Shown: one piece after another, positions 22,736 through 31,987 of the stretch
How the letters are laid out: each line of letters begins with the position of its first letter
How positions within the stretch are numbered: the first letter of the stretch is position 1
Source: a virus
Direction: 5' to 3' (one strand)
Virus record (IMG/VR): IMGVR_UViG_3300037010_001386
Span: 1-64,000 of that record
DNA length: 64,000 nucleotides
Program-made: the position numbers and the translations under genes
The notes under the pieces: model-generated
Told to the model about the DNA's origin: nothing
The model's input: only the letters and a program-made list of their open reading frames with translations
The model's database searches: none

Positions 22736-22741
22736 ATAATT

Positions 22742-23203
22742 ATGAAACATAAAATATTTGTATTTGTTGTTTTAATCTTAATATTAATTTTACTTTATAA
22801 AATAAATATTTTGAACGAAACAAAGAAAACGCAGAAAGAAGAAAATGTATTACAAAATAAAATAGCAGAAATGAAATCAGATGCACTTGCGAGTTTGCGT
22901 AATTGCGAAGCAAATGGATATAAAGTAGATGACGCACCTATTATTTTAGATAGCAATAGAAAAATGAGTATTGGATTATATATGTTTCAAACTGCAACAA
23001 TTCAGTTTTATTACAAAACATTATATAATAAAGATATCACAACAAAACAAGCAGTTCTTATTGCATTAGATGAAAATTCATCTACACAACTTGCGTCAGA
23101 TATATTATTTACAACAACAAAGTCATCTAAAAATTGGTTTAATTGTTCTAAAAAAATTAAACTGCAAAATAAAGTAGATTTAATAAAACAATTAGAAAAC
23201 TAA
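22742..23203 (+). CDS. Membrane-anchored lysozyme-like protein
   Basis: 153 residues from the ATG at 22742 (22727 lies on the -10 box). N-terminal TM (IFVFVVLILILILLY), coiled linker, then SLRNCEANGY with a candidate catalytic Glu, SIGLYMFQTATIQFY (GLxQF-like) and a terminal NWFNCSKKI. I recall lysozyme-like proteins from Patescibacteria with the same CE...GxxQ...W.CSKK layout. Probably a second peptidoglycan enzyme; its early-type promoter suggests a role other than final lysis. Confidence 0.6.
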   Translation: MKHKIFVFVVLILILILLYKINILNETKKTQKEENVLQNKIAEMKSDALASLRNCEANGYKVDDAPIILDSNRKMSIGLYMFQTATIQFYYKTLYNKDITTKQAVLIALDENSSTQLASDILFTTTKSSKNWFNCSKKIKLQNKVDLIKQLEN

Positions 23204-23249
23204 AATGAAAGAATTAAAGTAATACCAGAAAAACTAATATAATAAAGAC

Positions 23250-23278
23250 TTGCTTTTCGCAAAAATATGTGCTACACT
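23250..23278 (+). promoter_or_regulatory. Promoter of recA
   Basis: TTGCTT (23250-23255), 17-nt spacer ending ATGTGC, TACACT (23273-23278). The spacer contains a TTGC-N-GCAA inverted repeat overlapping the -35, like the promoter at 28688-28716. Confidence 0.75.
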
Positions 23279-23294
23279 TTAATTAAATAAAAAT

Positions 23295-24326
23295 ATGGCA
23301 AAAAAAAATGTAGATGATAAAAAAGGGATAGAAGCATTACTTTCTGGATTGCGTAAAAAATTTGGAGATGAATCATTAACTATATTTGATAGCACAAAAA
23401 TTGAAAAAGTAGATGTTATATCTACTGGTTCTTATGCGGTAGATAGAGCATTGATGGTTGGCGGTTTGCCACGAGGAAGAATAACAGAAATATTCGGACC
23501 AGAAAGTTCTGGAAAAACTACATTAGCATTAAGTGTATGTGCTCAAGCACAAAAAAATAAAAATAGTTTTGTTGCATATATTGATGTGGAAAATGCTCTT
23601 GATAAAGATAGAGCATTTCAATTAGGAGTGGATTTGAAAAGAATGATTATTAGTCAACCACAAAGTGCAGAAGAAGCATTAAATGTTTTATTGGGATTGG
23701 TAGAATCTGGTGAATTTGATGTTGTTGTTGTAGATTCTGTTGCAGCATTAGTTCCTAATGTAGAAGCGGAAGGAAATATAGGAGATATGACAATGGGATA
23801 TATGGCGAAAATGATGGCTCAAACATTGCGTAAATTGACACCAGTTTTGGCAAAAACAAAAACAGTTGTTATTTTTATAAATCAAATCAGAATGAAAATA
23901 GGAGGTGGTGTTTTTATGGGTAATCCAGAAACAACACCAGGCGGAAAAGCATTGCCATACGCAGCATCTATTAGAATAGACATTAGAAGAATTGGAACTG
24001 TAAAAGACGGAGAGGTTGCTATTGGAAATAATGTTCGTGCAAAAATAGTTAAAAATAAAGTTGGACCACCATATAGAACTGCAGAATTCTTTTTATTATA
24101 TGATAAAGGAATATCATACGAAACAGATGTATTTAGTGTTGCATTGAATGAGGGTATTATACGAAAAGAAGGACATTCTTATTTCTTAGATGAAGAAAAA
24201 ATAGCAACAAGTTCAAAAAGTGCAATGGCTGAATTTCAAACAAATCCAGAATTAGTAAAAAAGGTTGTTGATTTATTGGATAAAAATAAAAAACAAAAAA
24301 TAGACGAAAACGATGAGAACATTTAA
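23295..24326 (+). CDS. recA: RecA recombinase
   Basis: 343 residues, near full length for bacterial RecA. Walker A GPESSGKT (68-75), Walker B VVVVDSVAALVP, then MAQTLRKLTPVLAKTKTVVIFINQIRMKIG and TPGGKALPYAASIRIDIR, all diagnostic of RecA rather than UvsX. It should drive homologous recombination and circularisation or repair. It overlaps the next gene by 14 nt and has its own promoter. Confidence 0.95.
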   Translation: MAKKNVDDKKGIEALLSGLRKKFGDESLTIFDSTKIEKVDVISTGSYAVDRALMVGGLPRGRITEIFGPESSGKTTLALSVCAQAQKNKNSFVAYIDVENALDKDRAFQLGVDLKRMIISQPQSAEEALNVLLGLVESGEFDVVVVDSVAALVPNVEAEGNIGDMTMGYMAKMMAQTLRKLTPVLAKTKTVVIFINQIRMKIGGGVFMGNPETTPGGKALPYAASIRIDIRRIGTVKDGEVAIGNNVRAKIVKNKVGPPYRTAEFFLLYDKGISYETDVFSVALNEGIIRKEGHSYFLDEEKIATSSKSAMAEFQTNPELVKKVVDLLDKNKKQKIDENDENI

Positions 24327-24675
24327 AACTGGTGCTACAAGAGATGACGCAGAAAATAAAATAGATTATGAAGGTTTTTTATCTCCAAAGGTATTAGAAA
24401 GATACGGGAAATATATGCTTAAACATCAAATTCAATCGGACGGACAATTAAGGGCTTCTGATAATTGGCAAAAAGGCATAGATAAATCAGCTTATGTAAA
24501 ATCTCTAATCAGACATACAATACAATTTTGGGGCGTAGAAAGAGGCGAAGAGATGCGAGATGATAAAGGAAATCTCATTGATAAACAAGAAGCTTTATGT
24601 GCTATTTTATTCAATGCGATGGGCTATTTATATGAAGATTTAAAAGAAAAAAATATATGCAAAAAAAGGGATTAA
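24313..24675 (+). CDS. dATP/dGTP diphosphohydrolase N-terminal-domain protein
   Basis: 120 residues: FKTGATRDDAENKIDYEGFLSPKVLERYGKYM, QSDGQLRASDNWQKGI, YVKSLIRHTIQFWGVERGEE and EALCAILFNAMGYLYED. This is the phage family related to MazZ, which supports 2-aminoadenine genomes by removing dATP/dGTP. No PurZ homologue lies in this window, so Z-DNA cannot be inferred; a nucleotide-pool or MazG-like role is safer. Overlaps recA and the next methyltransferase. Confidence 0.75.
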   Translation: MRTFKTGATRDDAENKIDYEGFLSPKVLERYGKYMLKHQIQSDGQLRASDNWQKGIDKSAYVKSLIRHTIQFWGVERGEEMRDDKGNLIDKQEALCAILFNAMGYLYEDLKEKNICKKRD

Positions 24676-25928
24676 AAATTCTCAGTCTCTTTGATGGAAT
24701 GTCGGTCGCACAGCAAGCATTAAAAAATGCAGGGATTAAAGTTGATGCTTATTATGCCAGTGAGATTGACCCATACGCAATAGCAACGACACAGAGCAAT
24801 TTTCCTGATACAATACAATTAGGAGATGTTAAAGATTTAGCTAACGAATTAGAAAAGATAAATAGGGAATGGACAAAAGACATAGATTTAATGATTGGTG
24901 GCAGTCCGTGCCAAGATTTATCAATTGCCAAGAAAGGCAGAGAAGGATTAAATGGTTCTCGCTCAGGATTATTCTGGGATTATGTTCGTATTCTCAAAGA
25001 AGTTAAACCAAAGTATTTTATATTAGAGAATGTTAATTCAATGCCAAAAGAAGCAAAAGAACTTATAACAGAAACTTTATGGGGAATTGAACCTGTTATG
25101 ATAAATGCTGCTTTAGTTTCTGCTCAAAATAGGAAGCGTCTATTCTGGGTGGGCAAACTGGACGAATTCGGAACTTATAAGAAAGTGGAAATACTACAGC
25201 CAGAGGATAAAGGTATTTTACTGAAAGATATTTTAGAAGAGAATGTTGATGAAAAATATATTTTAAATGATAGTACGATAAAAGAACTTCATAGAACTTC
25301 TTATGGTGCGAAAGAAGTTCAAACAAAGGCGAATACAATCCGCATAGGTTCTTTCAATTCGGGCGGTCAAGCTGATAGAGTGTATTCTACTAATGGAAAA
25401 TCTACAACTTTATCAGCAAATGGTGGTGGCAGGGGTGCAAAGACAGGATTATATCAAATCGGTTATATTGATGGAAAAAATTATCAGGGTAAAAGAGTTT
25501 ATTCCACTGAAGGAAAATCTGTGACACTTCAAGCGGGAACATCTGCTGGTGGTGAATATGGACAAAGAACTGGGTTATATTACATTTCAAAGACTGGAGT
25601 TAAAAGTGAAATTGTGGGTAATAAATTGCTGAATAGCGAAAATAAAACACACCAACAAGATTTATTGCAAAATACCGAAGGCAAATGTAGGACAATACCA
25701 GCTGGTACACACGGTTCAACTCCTCATCTATTAAAAACAATAATGTCAGATAATACAATCCGCAAACTAACTCCGATAGAATGTCTCAGATTACAATCAA
25801 TGCCAGACGATTATTTTGATAAAGCAATTTATAAAGGGAAACCAATATCAAATAGTCAAAGATATAAAATGGTAGGAAACGCTTTTAATTGTAAAGTCGT
25901 AGAACATATAATTAGATCTTTAAAATAA
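24657..25928 (+). CDS. DNA (cytosine-5) methyltransferase
   Basis: 423 residues. Motif I LSLFDGMSVAQQALKNAG, YYASEIDPYA, motif IV GGSPCQDLSIAKKG (catalytic Cys), motif VI ENVNSMP, motif VIII AQNRKRLFWVG, then a glycine-rich variable recognition region with repeated Y(S)TxGKS(T/V)TL elements, and a C-terminal LTPIECLRLQSMPDDYF...YKMVGNAF. Intact phage-type m5C enzyme. Start overlaps the diphosphohydrolase-domain gene by 19 nt. Confidence 0.92.
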   Translation: MQKKGLKILSLFDGMSVAQQALKNAGIKVDAYYASEIDPYAIATTQSNFPDTIQLGDVKDLANELEKINREWTKDIDLMIGGSPCQDLSIAKKGREGLNGSRSGLFWDYVRILKEVKPKYFILENVNSMPKEAKELITETLWGIEPVMINAALVSAQNRKRLFWVGKLDEFGTYKKVEILQPEDKGILLKDILEENVDEKYILNDSTIKELHRTSYGAKEVQTKANTIRIGSFNSGGQADRVYSTNGKSTTLSANGGGRGAKTGLYQIGYIDGKNYQGKRVYSTEGKSVTLQAGTSAGGEYGQRTGLYYISKTGVKSEIVGNKLLNSENKTHQQDLLQNTEGKCRTIPAGTHGSTPHLLKTIMSDNTIRKLTPIECLRLQSMPDDYFDKAIYKGKPISNSQRYKMVGNAFNCKVVEHIIRSLK

Positions 25929-25932
25929 AACT

Positions 25933-26193
25933 ATGAAACTTTTAATAGACGAAATAAACAGAAAAGCAATGATAGAATTCAATCACGATGATTTTGTTAT
26001 TATTCCATCAGATGACGAATCAAAGGGAGATTATGCTTTGGCGTGGAAAATAGATAGAAGTTATTCTGGTAAAGATTCAGATATTGGAAGTCCTGCTATT
26101 TATATTACAGAAGATGAAGCTAAAAAATTAAAGTCGATTTTAGATGGATTGGATTTGCCAGATTATTTTTACGAATATGAAAACAATAGATGA
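25933..26193 (+). CDS. Hypothetical protein between methyltransferases
   Basis: 86 residues, acidic, beginning MKLLIDEINRKAMIEFNHDDF and ending DLPDYFYEYENNR. No motif recognised. It starts 5 nt after one methyltransferase and overlaps the next, so it is co-translated with modification genes. Confidence 0.6.
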   Translation: MKLLIDEINRKAMIEFNHDDFVIIPSDDESKGDYALAWKIDRSYSGKDSDIGSPAIYITEDEAKKLKSILDGLDLPDYFYEYENNR

Positions 26194-27487
26194 ATTTAAA
26201 AATAAAATAATTTGTGGTGATTGTATTGATGTAATGAAGGAAATAGATGATAATTCTATTGATACAATAGTAACTGACTCTCCTTATGGATTATCTTTTA
26301 TGGGTAAGGAGTGGGATAATTTTGGCACAGATTTAAGAAAGTTTCAAGAGTGGACAAGGTTATGGGCTGTTGAAGCTATAAGAGTAGCAAAACCTGGAGC
26401 AACTATGCTTTGTTTTGGTGGAACACGCACTTGGCATCGGTTAGCTTGTGGGTTAGAAGACGCTGGGTGGCAAATAAAAGATACTGTGATGTGGTTATAT
26501 GGACAAGGATTTCCAAAATCGTTGGATATTGGAAAAGGTGTGGATAAGTTACAAGGAAATAAGAGAGAAGTTATTGGGAGTAAAACTTATGGTTATCAGG
26601 TATCAATTTCTAAAAGTAGAGTAGAACAGGGGTATAGACCAAATCTTACAAATTCAACGAATGAAGTTATTATTAATAAAGGTAATTCCGAATGGGAAGG
26701 ATATGGAACCGCTCTTAAACCAGCTTGGGAACCAATAATAATGGCGATGAAACCGAATGAAGGTTCTTATGTCAACAATGCGTTGAAATGGGGGGTAGCA
26801 GGGCTGAATATAGATGAAAGTAGAATAAATCATAATGAAAATTTAGCAGTAGAAAGAAACGAAAATAAAAAATTAGACACACAAGGACAGGGTTGGGGAT
26901 TTAAAGCAGTCAGTAGAGGTAATCAAGGTCGTTTCCCGTCAAATTTAATTTTAGAATGTACTTGTGATAATGTGATAGAAGGGAGAGAGGAAGTAAAAGA
27001 ACCAGAAGAAGTGAAAGGTGGAATATGGCATAAGTCAGAAGACAAACCAGCAGGGAGAACTTATAAAGGGACTAGAACAATTCATACAAATCCAGAGTGT
27101 CCTTGTTATATGTTAGATGAACAACAAAAAGGTGTCTCTCGTTTCTTCTATATAGCGAAAGTAAGTAAAAGCGAAAGGAATATGGGGTGCGAGGCGTTGG
27201 AGGACAAAGAAGGAATAAGAACAAATGTTTCAAGAGAAAACGAAAATAAAAAAATTTCAGCAAGAAAAAACAACCACCCAACAGTCAAACCTTTGAAACT
27301 TATGGAATATCTTGTTAGATTAGTAACTCCTCCAAATGGGATAGTATTAGACCCATTTTTAGGTTCAGGAACAACGGCAATGGCTTGCAAAGCGGAGGGA
27401 TTTAATTTTATTGGAATAGAAAAAGAACCTGAATATGTTAAAATCGCTGAAGCAAGAATTAAAGCAATACCAAAAAAACTAATATAA
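26177..27487 (+). CDS. Site-specific DNA methyltransferase (beta class, DSPY motif)
   Basis: 436 residues from the ATG at 26177 (KTIDEFKNKIICGDCIDVM); 26144 would overlap the upstream gene more. Motif IV TDSPYGLSFMGKEWDN precedes motif I, which lies near the C-terminus (VLDPFLGSGTTAMACKAEGFNFIGIEK) after HPTVKPLKLMEYL: the beta-class order. Phage enzymes of this type methylate adenine N6 or cytosine N4. The long middle is the target recognition domain. Confidence 0.9.
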   Translation: MKTIDEFKNKIICGDCIDVMKEIDDNSIDTIVTDSPYGLSFMGKEWDNFGTDLRKFQEWTRLWAVEAIRVAKPGATMLCFGGTRTWHRLACGLEDAGWQIKDTVMWLYGQGFPKSLDIGKGVDKLQGNKREVIGSKTYGYQVSISKSRVEQGYRPNLTNSTNEVIINKGNSEWEGYGTALKPAWEPIIMAMKPNEGSYVNNALKWGVAGLNIDESRINHNENLAVERNENKKLDTQGQGWGFKAVSRGNQGRFPSNLILECTCDNVIEGREEVKEPEEVKGGIWHKSEDKPAGRTYKGTRTIHTNPECPCYMLDEQQKGVSRFFYIAKVSKSERNMGCEALEDKEGIRTNVSRENENKKISARKNNHPTVKPLKLMEYLVRLVTPPNGIVLDPFLGSGTTAMACKAEGFNFIGIEKEPEYVKIAEARIKAIPKKLI

Positions 27488-27492
27488 ATTTA

Positions 27493-27861
27493 ATGAAAAG
27501 ATCTCGAAACAATTTTGATACAGAACAGATTGCTAAATATTATGTAGACGCTACTGCTTGTTGGTGGTGTCAAATAACAAAACCTAATGACGAACTTCAT
27601 TGGAATTATGGAAATGCTCTTCATCATATTTTAGGGAGAAGAGGACATTTTAATAATTCAATTTTAAACTCTTTCTTTATTAATAATGAAAAATGCCATA
27701 TACCAAATCATCCAATATTAATGAAAAAAGAAAATCAAATAAAAATGTTAGAAAAAACATTACAATGGTTATATGAGCATAATTATGTTATGAATGATGA
27801 TGATTATGGTTTTATAGAAGAACATAAAGATTATTATGAGTCTATTTTAAAAATGGATTAG
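27493..27861 (+). CDS. HNH-endonuclease-like protein
   Basis: 122 residues: ATACWWCQ (CxxC), then LHWNYGNALHHILGRRGHFNNSILNSFFINNEKCHIPNH, a His-rich HNH-like core with HH(I)LGR, Asn and a distal Cys/His. The C-terminus is helical (LEKTLQWLYEHNYV). Probable metal-dependent nuclease, downstream of the methyltransferases; whether it acts in packaging, homing or restriction is unknown. Confidence 0.65.
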   Translation: MKRSRNNFDTEQIAKYYVDATACWWCQITKPNDELHWNYGNALHHILGRRGHFNNSILNSFFINNEKCHIPNHPILMKKENQIKMLEKTLQWLYEHNYVMNDDDYGFIEEHKDYYESILKMD

Positions 27862-27876
27862 GAATTTTAGTAAAAA

Positions 27877-28683
27877 ATGAAAAAAATATCAGTTATAATA
27901 CCGTGTTTGGGATTATGGAATGAATATACAAAACAATGTATAGATAGTTTGTATTCTGATAAAAATAAATTATCTATTGTTTTAATAGATAATAATAGCC
28001 AAGATGAAACTGCAATTGAATTTGCTAAATTAAAAGATACAGATAAGAAAGAATATCATTATATTCATAACGATAATAATAATGGTTGTTCTTCTGCGTG
28101 GAATCAGGGAATAAAATATGATAAAGCAGATTATTATTTTGTTATAAATAATGATACTTTATTTAATAAATATGCAATAGATAACTTGGTTGATTATTTA
28201 GATTCTGCTGATAATACGATAGTTATGGCGACTTGTTGTGATATGAGAGATAGTATTAAACCGCAAGAAATTATTAATTTAGAAAAAATAATTGGTATAG
28301 AAAATAAAGAATTGCCAGATTTTTCTGCGTTTATGATTAGTCAGAATTGTATAGATAAAGTTGGTTGGTTTGACGAGGGATTTTCTTATTTTGGAAAGGC
28401 TTATTTTGAGGATAATGATTTTGCGTTGCGTATTAAATTATCTAATTTATTAGCAATGAATATTTCTGATGCTCCTTATTATCATTTTGGGTCAAAGACA
28501 CAGAGTGTTGTTTCTGCTGGATTTGAGATAAATCATAAATACTTTAAATTGAAATGGGGCTGTGATACTGATTATGTAGGCTGTTATAAAAATCCATTTA
28601 ATGATGTAAAAAATGATTTAAAATGGGTATGGCAAAATGAGACACAAGAAGCAAGAGATAGTATATGCAAATTGTTGCATTAA
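27877..28683 (+). CDS. GT2-family glycosyltransferase
   Basis: 268 residues. GT-A fold motifs: SVIIPCLGLWNEYTKQCIDSLY, IVLIDNNSQDET, NNGCSSAWNQGI, YYFVINNDTLF (DxD position as NDT), later WFDEGFSYFGKAYFEDNDFALRI, the acceptor/ED motif. Likely transfers a sugar to a phage or host-surface acceptor. One of three or four glycosyltransferase-type genes on this phage. Confidence 0.85.
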   Translation: MKKISVIIPCLGLWNEYTKQCIDSLYSDKNKLSIVLIDNNSQDETAIEFAKLKDTDKKEYHYIHNDNNNGCSSAWNQGIKYDKADYYFVINNDTLFNKYAIDNLVDYLDSADNTIVMATCCDMRDSIKPQEIINLEKIIGIENKELPDFSAFMISQNCIDKVGWFDEGFSYFGKAYFEDNDFALRIKLSNLLAMNISDAPYYHFGSKTQSVVSAGFEINHKYFKLKWGCDTDYVGCYKNPFNDVKNDLKWVWQNETQEARDSICKLLH

Positions 28684-28687
28684 GGAC

Positions 28688-28716
28688 TTGCTTTTTGCAA
28701 AAAAGTGTGCTAAACT
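28688..28716 (+). promoter_or_regulatory. Promoter preceding the pre-portal genes
   Basis: TTGCTT (28688-28693), 17-nt spacer, TAAACT (28711-28716). TTGCTTTTTGCAA forms an inverted repeat over the -35. Closely matches the recA promoter. Confidence 0.7.
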
Positions 28717-28729
28717 GAAATAGTTAAAT

Positions 28730-29284
28730 ATGAATGAAAAAACAGAAAGTGAGTTATTAACAAAAAGTTCAGAGATTTTAGAAAATTCAAATAAAATAAT
28801 AGCTCTTTTGAATGATTTTAAAAAGAGCAATGAAATGAAATCTATGGAAATGCTTTCGTGGGCAAAGCAATTTCATATAATGTTAGAATCTGAATATGCA
28901 AAAGGAGCACAGGGTAATGTGTTCGCTATTTTGTTTCTTAATAAAAATACAGAAGAAAGGAGATTAATTCAGGTCGTTGCAAGTGATTTTGAAAAGGCTT
29001 ATGCGTTATCCATTAGGGCTATAAATGGGTCGATGGATAGTCCTCCATCTGATTGGGTAATAGAAACTTATACAAAACAATCAGTTCCAATAGATGAAAA
29101 ATTATTAGAAAATATAAATAAAAAAGTAAATAATATAGAAAGACCTCTTGAATCTTACATTAATTCATTAGAACTTGCAAGAGACAGATGGGCGAGAGGC
29201 ATTACACAAAAAAAAGTAATAAATGTAATAATAAAAAAAATAAAAAAATATGGAAGAGAAAAATATGCAATATCCGTGGATTAA
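28730..29284 (+). CDS. Hypothetical protein
   Basis: 184 residues, not recognised. Helical N-terminus (KSSEILENSNKIIALLNDFKKS), beta-rich middle (GNVFAILFLNKNTEERRLIQVVASD) and a helical, basic C-terminus. First gene of the block running to the portal; overlaps the next by 35 nt. Confidence 0.6.
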   Translation: MNEKTESELLTKSSEILENSNKIIALLNDFKKSNEMKSMEMLSWAKQFHIMLESEYAKGAQGNVFAILFLNKNTEERRLIQVVASDFEKAYALSIRAINGSMDSPPSDWVIETYTKQSVPIDEKLLENINKKVNNIERPLESYINSLELARDRWARGITQKKVINVIIKKIKKYGREKYAISVD

Positions 29285-30038
29285 TACAGTAGCTCCTGAA
29301 CAAAAGGTTGCTATTATTGTTCCTTTATACGGATATTTTAAAGATTTAAAAGAGAGAGAACTTGGAAAGGATACGCTAGAATTATTAGCAAGAGATTTGC
29401 AAACATCTTCTGTTAAAAATTATATTATATTTGTAGCAGAAAGTAAAAGACTTACAAAAGATGTTAAAAACTTTTTAACAGTTAAATTTGCAAGTGGAAA
29501 TGTTAAAGCAATAGAAGTTGAAGAGTTTGCTTCATATAATCAATATATAGAAGAGGGAATAGATTGTGCGTTGAATGATACAGATGCCAATTTTATTGTT
29601 GTTGCTAATCCGTGGATAACATTAAGAAGCGGAGAGATAGATGGATTAATAGGTAAATTGAATATAGGAGATGCAAGTATTATTAGCGGATTTGATGTTA
29701 GGTCAATTGGTGTTAGTGATGAAGAATTTGATGGATATGTTTTTCCAGCACCAAGAGCTATGCCAGGATTTAATTATAATTTCTGGGGAACAACAAGACA
29801 AATGGCTCAGATGTTTAGTATAGATATTGATTTCAAAACTAGATATTTTACAGAAGACGATTTTTATCAGACATTTGTTCGTAATAATTTTGTAACAGAA
29901 ACAAGTCAATATTTCCCAATATATACATTACCAGTTGATTGGAAAATTTTAGAATCTGAAAAAGATTTCTTTGAAGATGGACAGCGATTTATAGATAAAT
30001 GGCATTTTATGCCAGAAAAAGTAATAAAAAGAGATTAA
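29250..30038 (+). CDS. GT-A-fold (glycosyltransferase-like) protein
   Basis: 262 residues. KVAIIVPLYGYFKDLKERELG at the N-terminus and NDTDANFIVVANPWITLRSGEID in the middle resemble the nucleotide-sugar half of GT2 enzymes, though the DxD is replaced by ANPW. C-terminal aromatic segments (FNYNFWGTTRQMAQMF) follow. It may be inactive or divergent. Position next to the portal region is shared with structural genes. ATG at 29265 is an alternative start. Confidence 0.5.
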   Translation: MEEKNMQYPWINTVAPEQKVAIIVPLYGYFKDLKERELGKDTLELLARDLQTSSVKNYIIFVAESKRLTKDVKNFLTVKFASGNVKAIEVEEFASYNQYIEEGIDCALNDTDANFIVVANPWITLRSGEIDGLIGKLNIGDASIISGFDVRSIGVSDEEFDGYVFPAPRAMPGFNYNFWGTTRQMAQMFSIDIDFKTRYFTEDDFYQTFVRNNFVTETSQYFPIYTLPVDWKILESEKDFFEDGQRFIDKWHFMPEKVIKRD

Positions 30039-30039
30039 A

Positions 30040-30825
30040 ATGAAAAAAGAGCTAATTAAAAAGGAAGATAAAGTAATAAAAGTTCCAGACGATGCAGATG
30101 TTAAAAATATGGGTATTAATGCAATAACTGGAGAACCTTTTATTATTCCAAAAGATAATGACGAATGGATTAAAAATAGAGAGATAGATAAAGATGGTTC
30201 ATCTATTATCATTACCCCAAGTGGAAAAAAACTTGAACTTAAAAGAAGAGGAGTTGACGCTAAAGAACTTGGTGCAATTATGTTAAGCGATGATTTAACA
30301 AAAGATGAAAAGAATAAAGCAGTTAGTCAGTATATTGCACAGGAATTTTCAGATAATGGAATGTTTGTTGCTGAGATATTTCAATCTCGTGGCACTTATA
30401 CAAAAGAAGCAAGACATTTTTATTCGCAGATGAGGTTTGATTTTGAGAATTTTGCTGGTATATTTCAAAGATTTTTAGAAGATAGAGCAAAATCAATTAT
30501 AAAATTACTTGAATTATCAAAAAGCGAGATTGAAAAGATAATAAAAGATTTGCCAAAAGTTAAAGGAGATATTCACGAAGCACTTTTGAAATCTGGGATA
30601 ATAATGGAAAAGTCGCAAGAAATCTTATTAGAATTTGCAATTGCTTGTTTAAATGAGTCTGATGCATTGAAAGATGGAATAGATAGACTAACAAAAGAAA
30701 GAGAAAGATTAAAGGGTGGCGGTAGTTACATTTCTAAAAATGGAAATGTTTACAATCTTAATGATATAGATATTGCAGAAGTGGTTCAAAAAGAATGGGA
30801 AGAAAATCAAAAAAATAATAAATAA
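30040..30825 (+). CDS. Hypothetical, mostly helical protein
   Basis: 261 residues, unrecognised. Beta-rich N-terminal third (NAITGEPFIIPKDNDEWI, SSIIITPSGKKLELKRRG), then long helices (FYSQMRFDFENFAGIFQRFLED, KLLELSKSEIEKIIKDL). Starts 2 nt after the previous gene. Possibly a virion-assembly accessory by position. Confidence 0.6.
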   Translation: MKKELIKKEDKVIKVPDDADVKNMGINAITGEPFIIPKDNDEWIKNREIDKDGSSIIITPSGKKLELKRRGVDAKELGAIMLSDDLTKDEKNKAVSQYIAQEFSDNGMFVAEIFQSRGTYTKEARHFYSQMRFDFENFAGIFQRFLEDRAKSIIKLLELSKSEIEKIIKDLPKVKGDIHEALLKSGIIMEKSQEILLEFAIACLNESDALKDGIDRLTKERERLKGGGSYISKNGNVYNLNDIDIAEVVQKEWEENQKNNK

Positions 30826-30829
30826 AAAT

Positions 30830-31057
30830 ATGACAAAAGAAGACGAAATAGTTTTTGGTAAAGTATTTTTAGAAAAACAGATAGAAGAGGCAAAAGAAAA
30901 TTTGTTAAAATTAAAATTACAAGAAAGATATTTAAATTATAAATATGCATCTGCAAAATCTGGGAAGCCAAATATCGAAGAGAATTTAAAATATATCTCA
31001 CGGTCGATTGATGATATAAAAGATTTTATAGATTATCTAAAATTATTAGAACAATAA
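30830..31057 (+). CDS. Small coiled-coil protein
   Basis: 75 residues from the ATG at 30830 in AAAAATATG context; an earlier in-frame ATG lies inside the upstream gene and is rejected. Charged helix throughout (KQIEEAKENLLKLKLQERYLNY; SIDDIKDFIDYLKLLEQ). Possible small scaffold or TerS-like protein; unassigned. Confidence 0.55.
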   Translation: MTKEDEIVFGKVFLEKQIEEAKENLLKLKLQERYLNYKYASAKSGKPNIEENLKYISRSIDDIKDFIDYLKLLEQ

Positions 31058-31059
31058 TT

Positions 31060-31410
31060 ATGGCACAGAATGAAAAAAAATTAAAAACATATTTTTTATG
31101 TGAAGCGTGTGGGAAATATCATCCAGAAGATGAATGTGAAGAAGTGTATATTAAAATTATTAAAGGGAAGAATTGTGTTCTTAATCTTAGTAAGGATTAT
31201 ACATTTACATCGAAAGATGATGCAATATCTCACATAACAACACCAGAACAGGATTTGAAACAAGATATGTCGATAAATAAAAGTATTATACCATCTGGAT
31301 TAAAAAAACGACACGCAGGAGGGGATATTCCATTGATTCCAGCAGCAGGAAATGGAAATGGAGCAAGAGGGAATATTTCACCTGCAAGTGTTTTTACACC
31401 TCCAGTTTAA
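31060..31410 (+). CDS. Zinc-ribbon-like small protein
   Basis: 116 residues. N-terminal FLCEACGKYHPEDECEE could bind zinc (CxxC, H, C). Middle beta-rich, C-terminus low-complexity glycine/proline (GGDIPLIPAAGNGNGARGN). Starts 2 nt after the previous stop. Function unknown. Confidence 0.55.
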   Translation: MAQNEKKLKTYFLCEACGKYHPEDECEEVYIKIIKGKNCVLNLSKDYTFTSKDDAISHITTPEQDLKQDMSINKSIIPSGLKKRHAGGDIPLIPAAGNGNGARGNISPASVFTPPV

Positions 31411-31414
31411 AAAT

Positions 31415-31987
31415 ATGACAAAAAAACACGCACCGATTGAAAAATTAAGAGAGGCAAAAAAAGAGGCTGATAGGTTGATGATTGACAAGTATAAGGTAAG
31501 AGCGAAAGAAAGTGTCATCGATACTATTGAAGCTACACATGGAGAAGTTACACTTCCTGGCATACCATCTTATTTACCATTTCCTTGGACAATAAATGCA
31601 ACGAGAAGGATTTTATACGACATAGCAAGATTGTGGCAATTACATACAGAAAAAGAAAATTTAAAATCAGAAGATGTAACAGAGTTTTTTAAATTCGTAT
31701 TAAATGAACTTCGAGAAACTACTGGCATAATAGAACAACTTATGGCAAAAACAGTTAGAGATAAAAAGTTTGATACACGTTATTTACATCAAAGAGAGGC
31801 TGTAGCTGGTGTAAAGAAATTTCTTGTTGATAGTTTTGCCGTATCTGTTTTAGAAAAACAAAATTCATCAGTTTCTGATTATTTGGAATGGTTTTTTGAT
31901 TGGACAGATTCTTTACTTGCAAAATATGCGGAACGATCTAGGTCGATAGATGGTAAGACAAAAAGTGGAATAATATTACCTAAATAA
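31415..31987 (+). CDS. Hypothetical protein upstream of portal
   Basis: 190 residues from the ATG at 31415 (MTKKHAPIEKLREAKKEADRLM). A charged helix, then a conserved-looking LPGIPSYLPFPWTINATRRILYDIARLWQ and further helices. The stop overlaps the next ATG by 1 nt. Unrecognised; may take part in head assembly. Confidence 0.6.
   Translation: MTKKHAPIEKLREAKKEADRLMIDKYKVRAKESVIDTIEATHGEVTLPGIPSYLPFPWTINATRRILYDIARLWQLHTEKENLKSEDVTEFFKFVLNELRETTGIIEQLMAKTVRDKKFDTRYLHQREAVAGVKKFLVDSFAVSVLEKQNSSVSDYLEWFFDWTDSLLAKYAERSRSIDGKTKSGIILPK

Noticed and set aside
22727-22741. Longer start for the lysozyme-like membrane protein
   Set aside because: The extra codons contain the TATAAT box; 22742 gives the leaderless start and a proper TM segment.
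24313-24675. Evidence for a 2-aminoadenine (Z) genome
   Set aside because: Only the diphosphohydrolase-type domain is present; no PurZ or DpoZ is in the window, so the claim is not supportable here.
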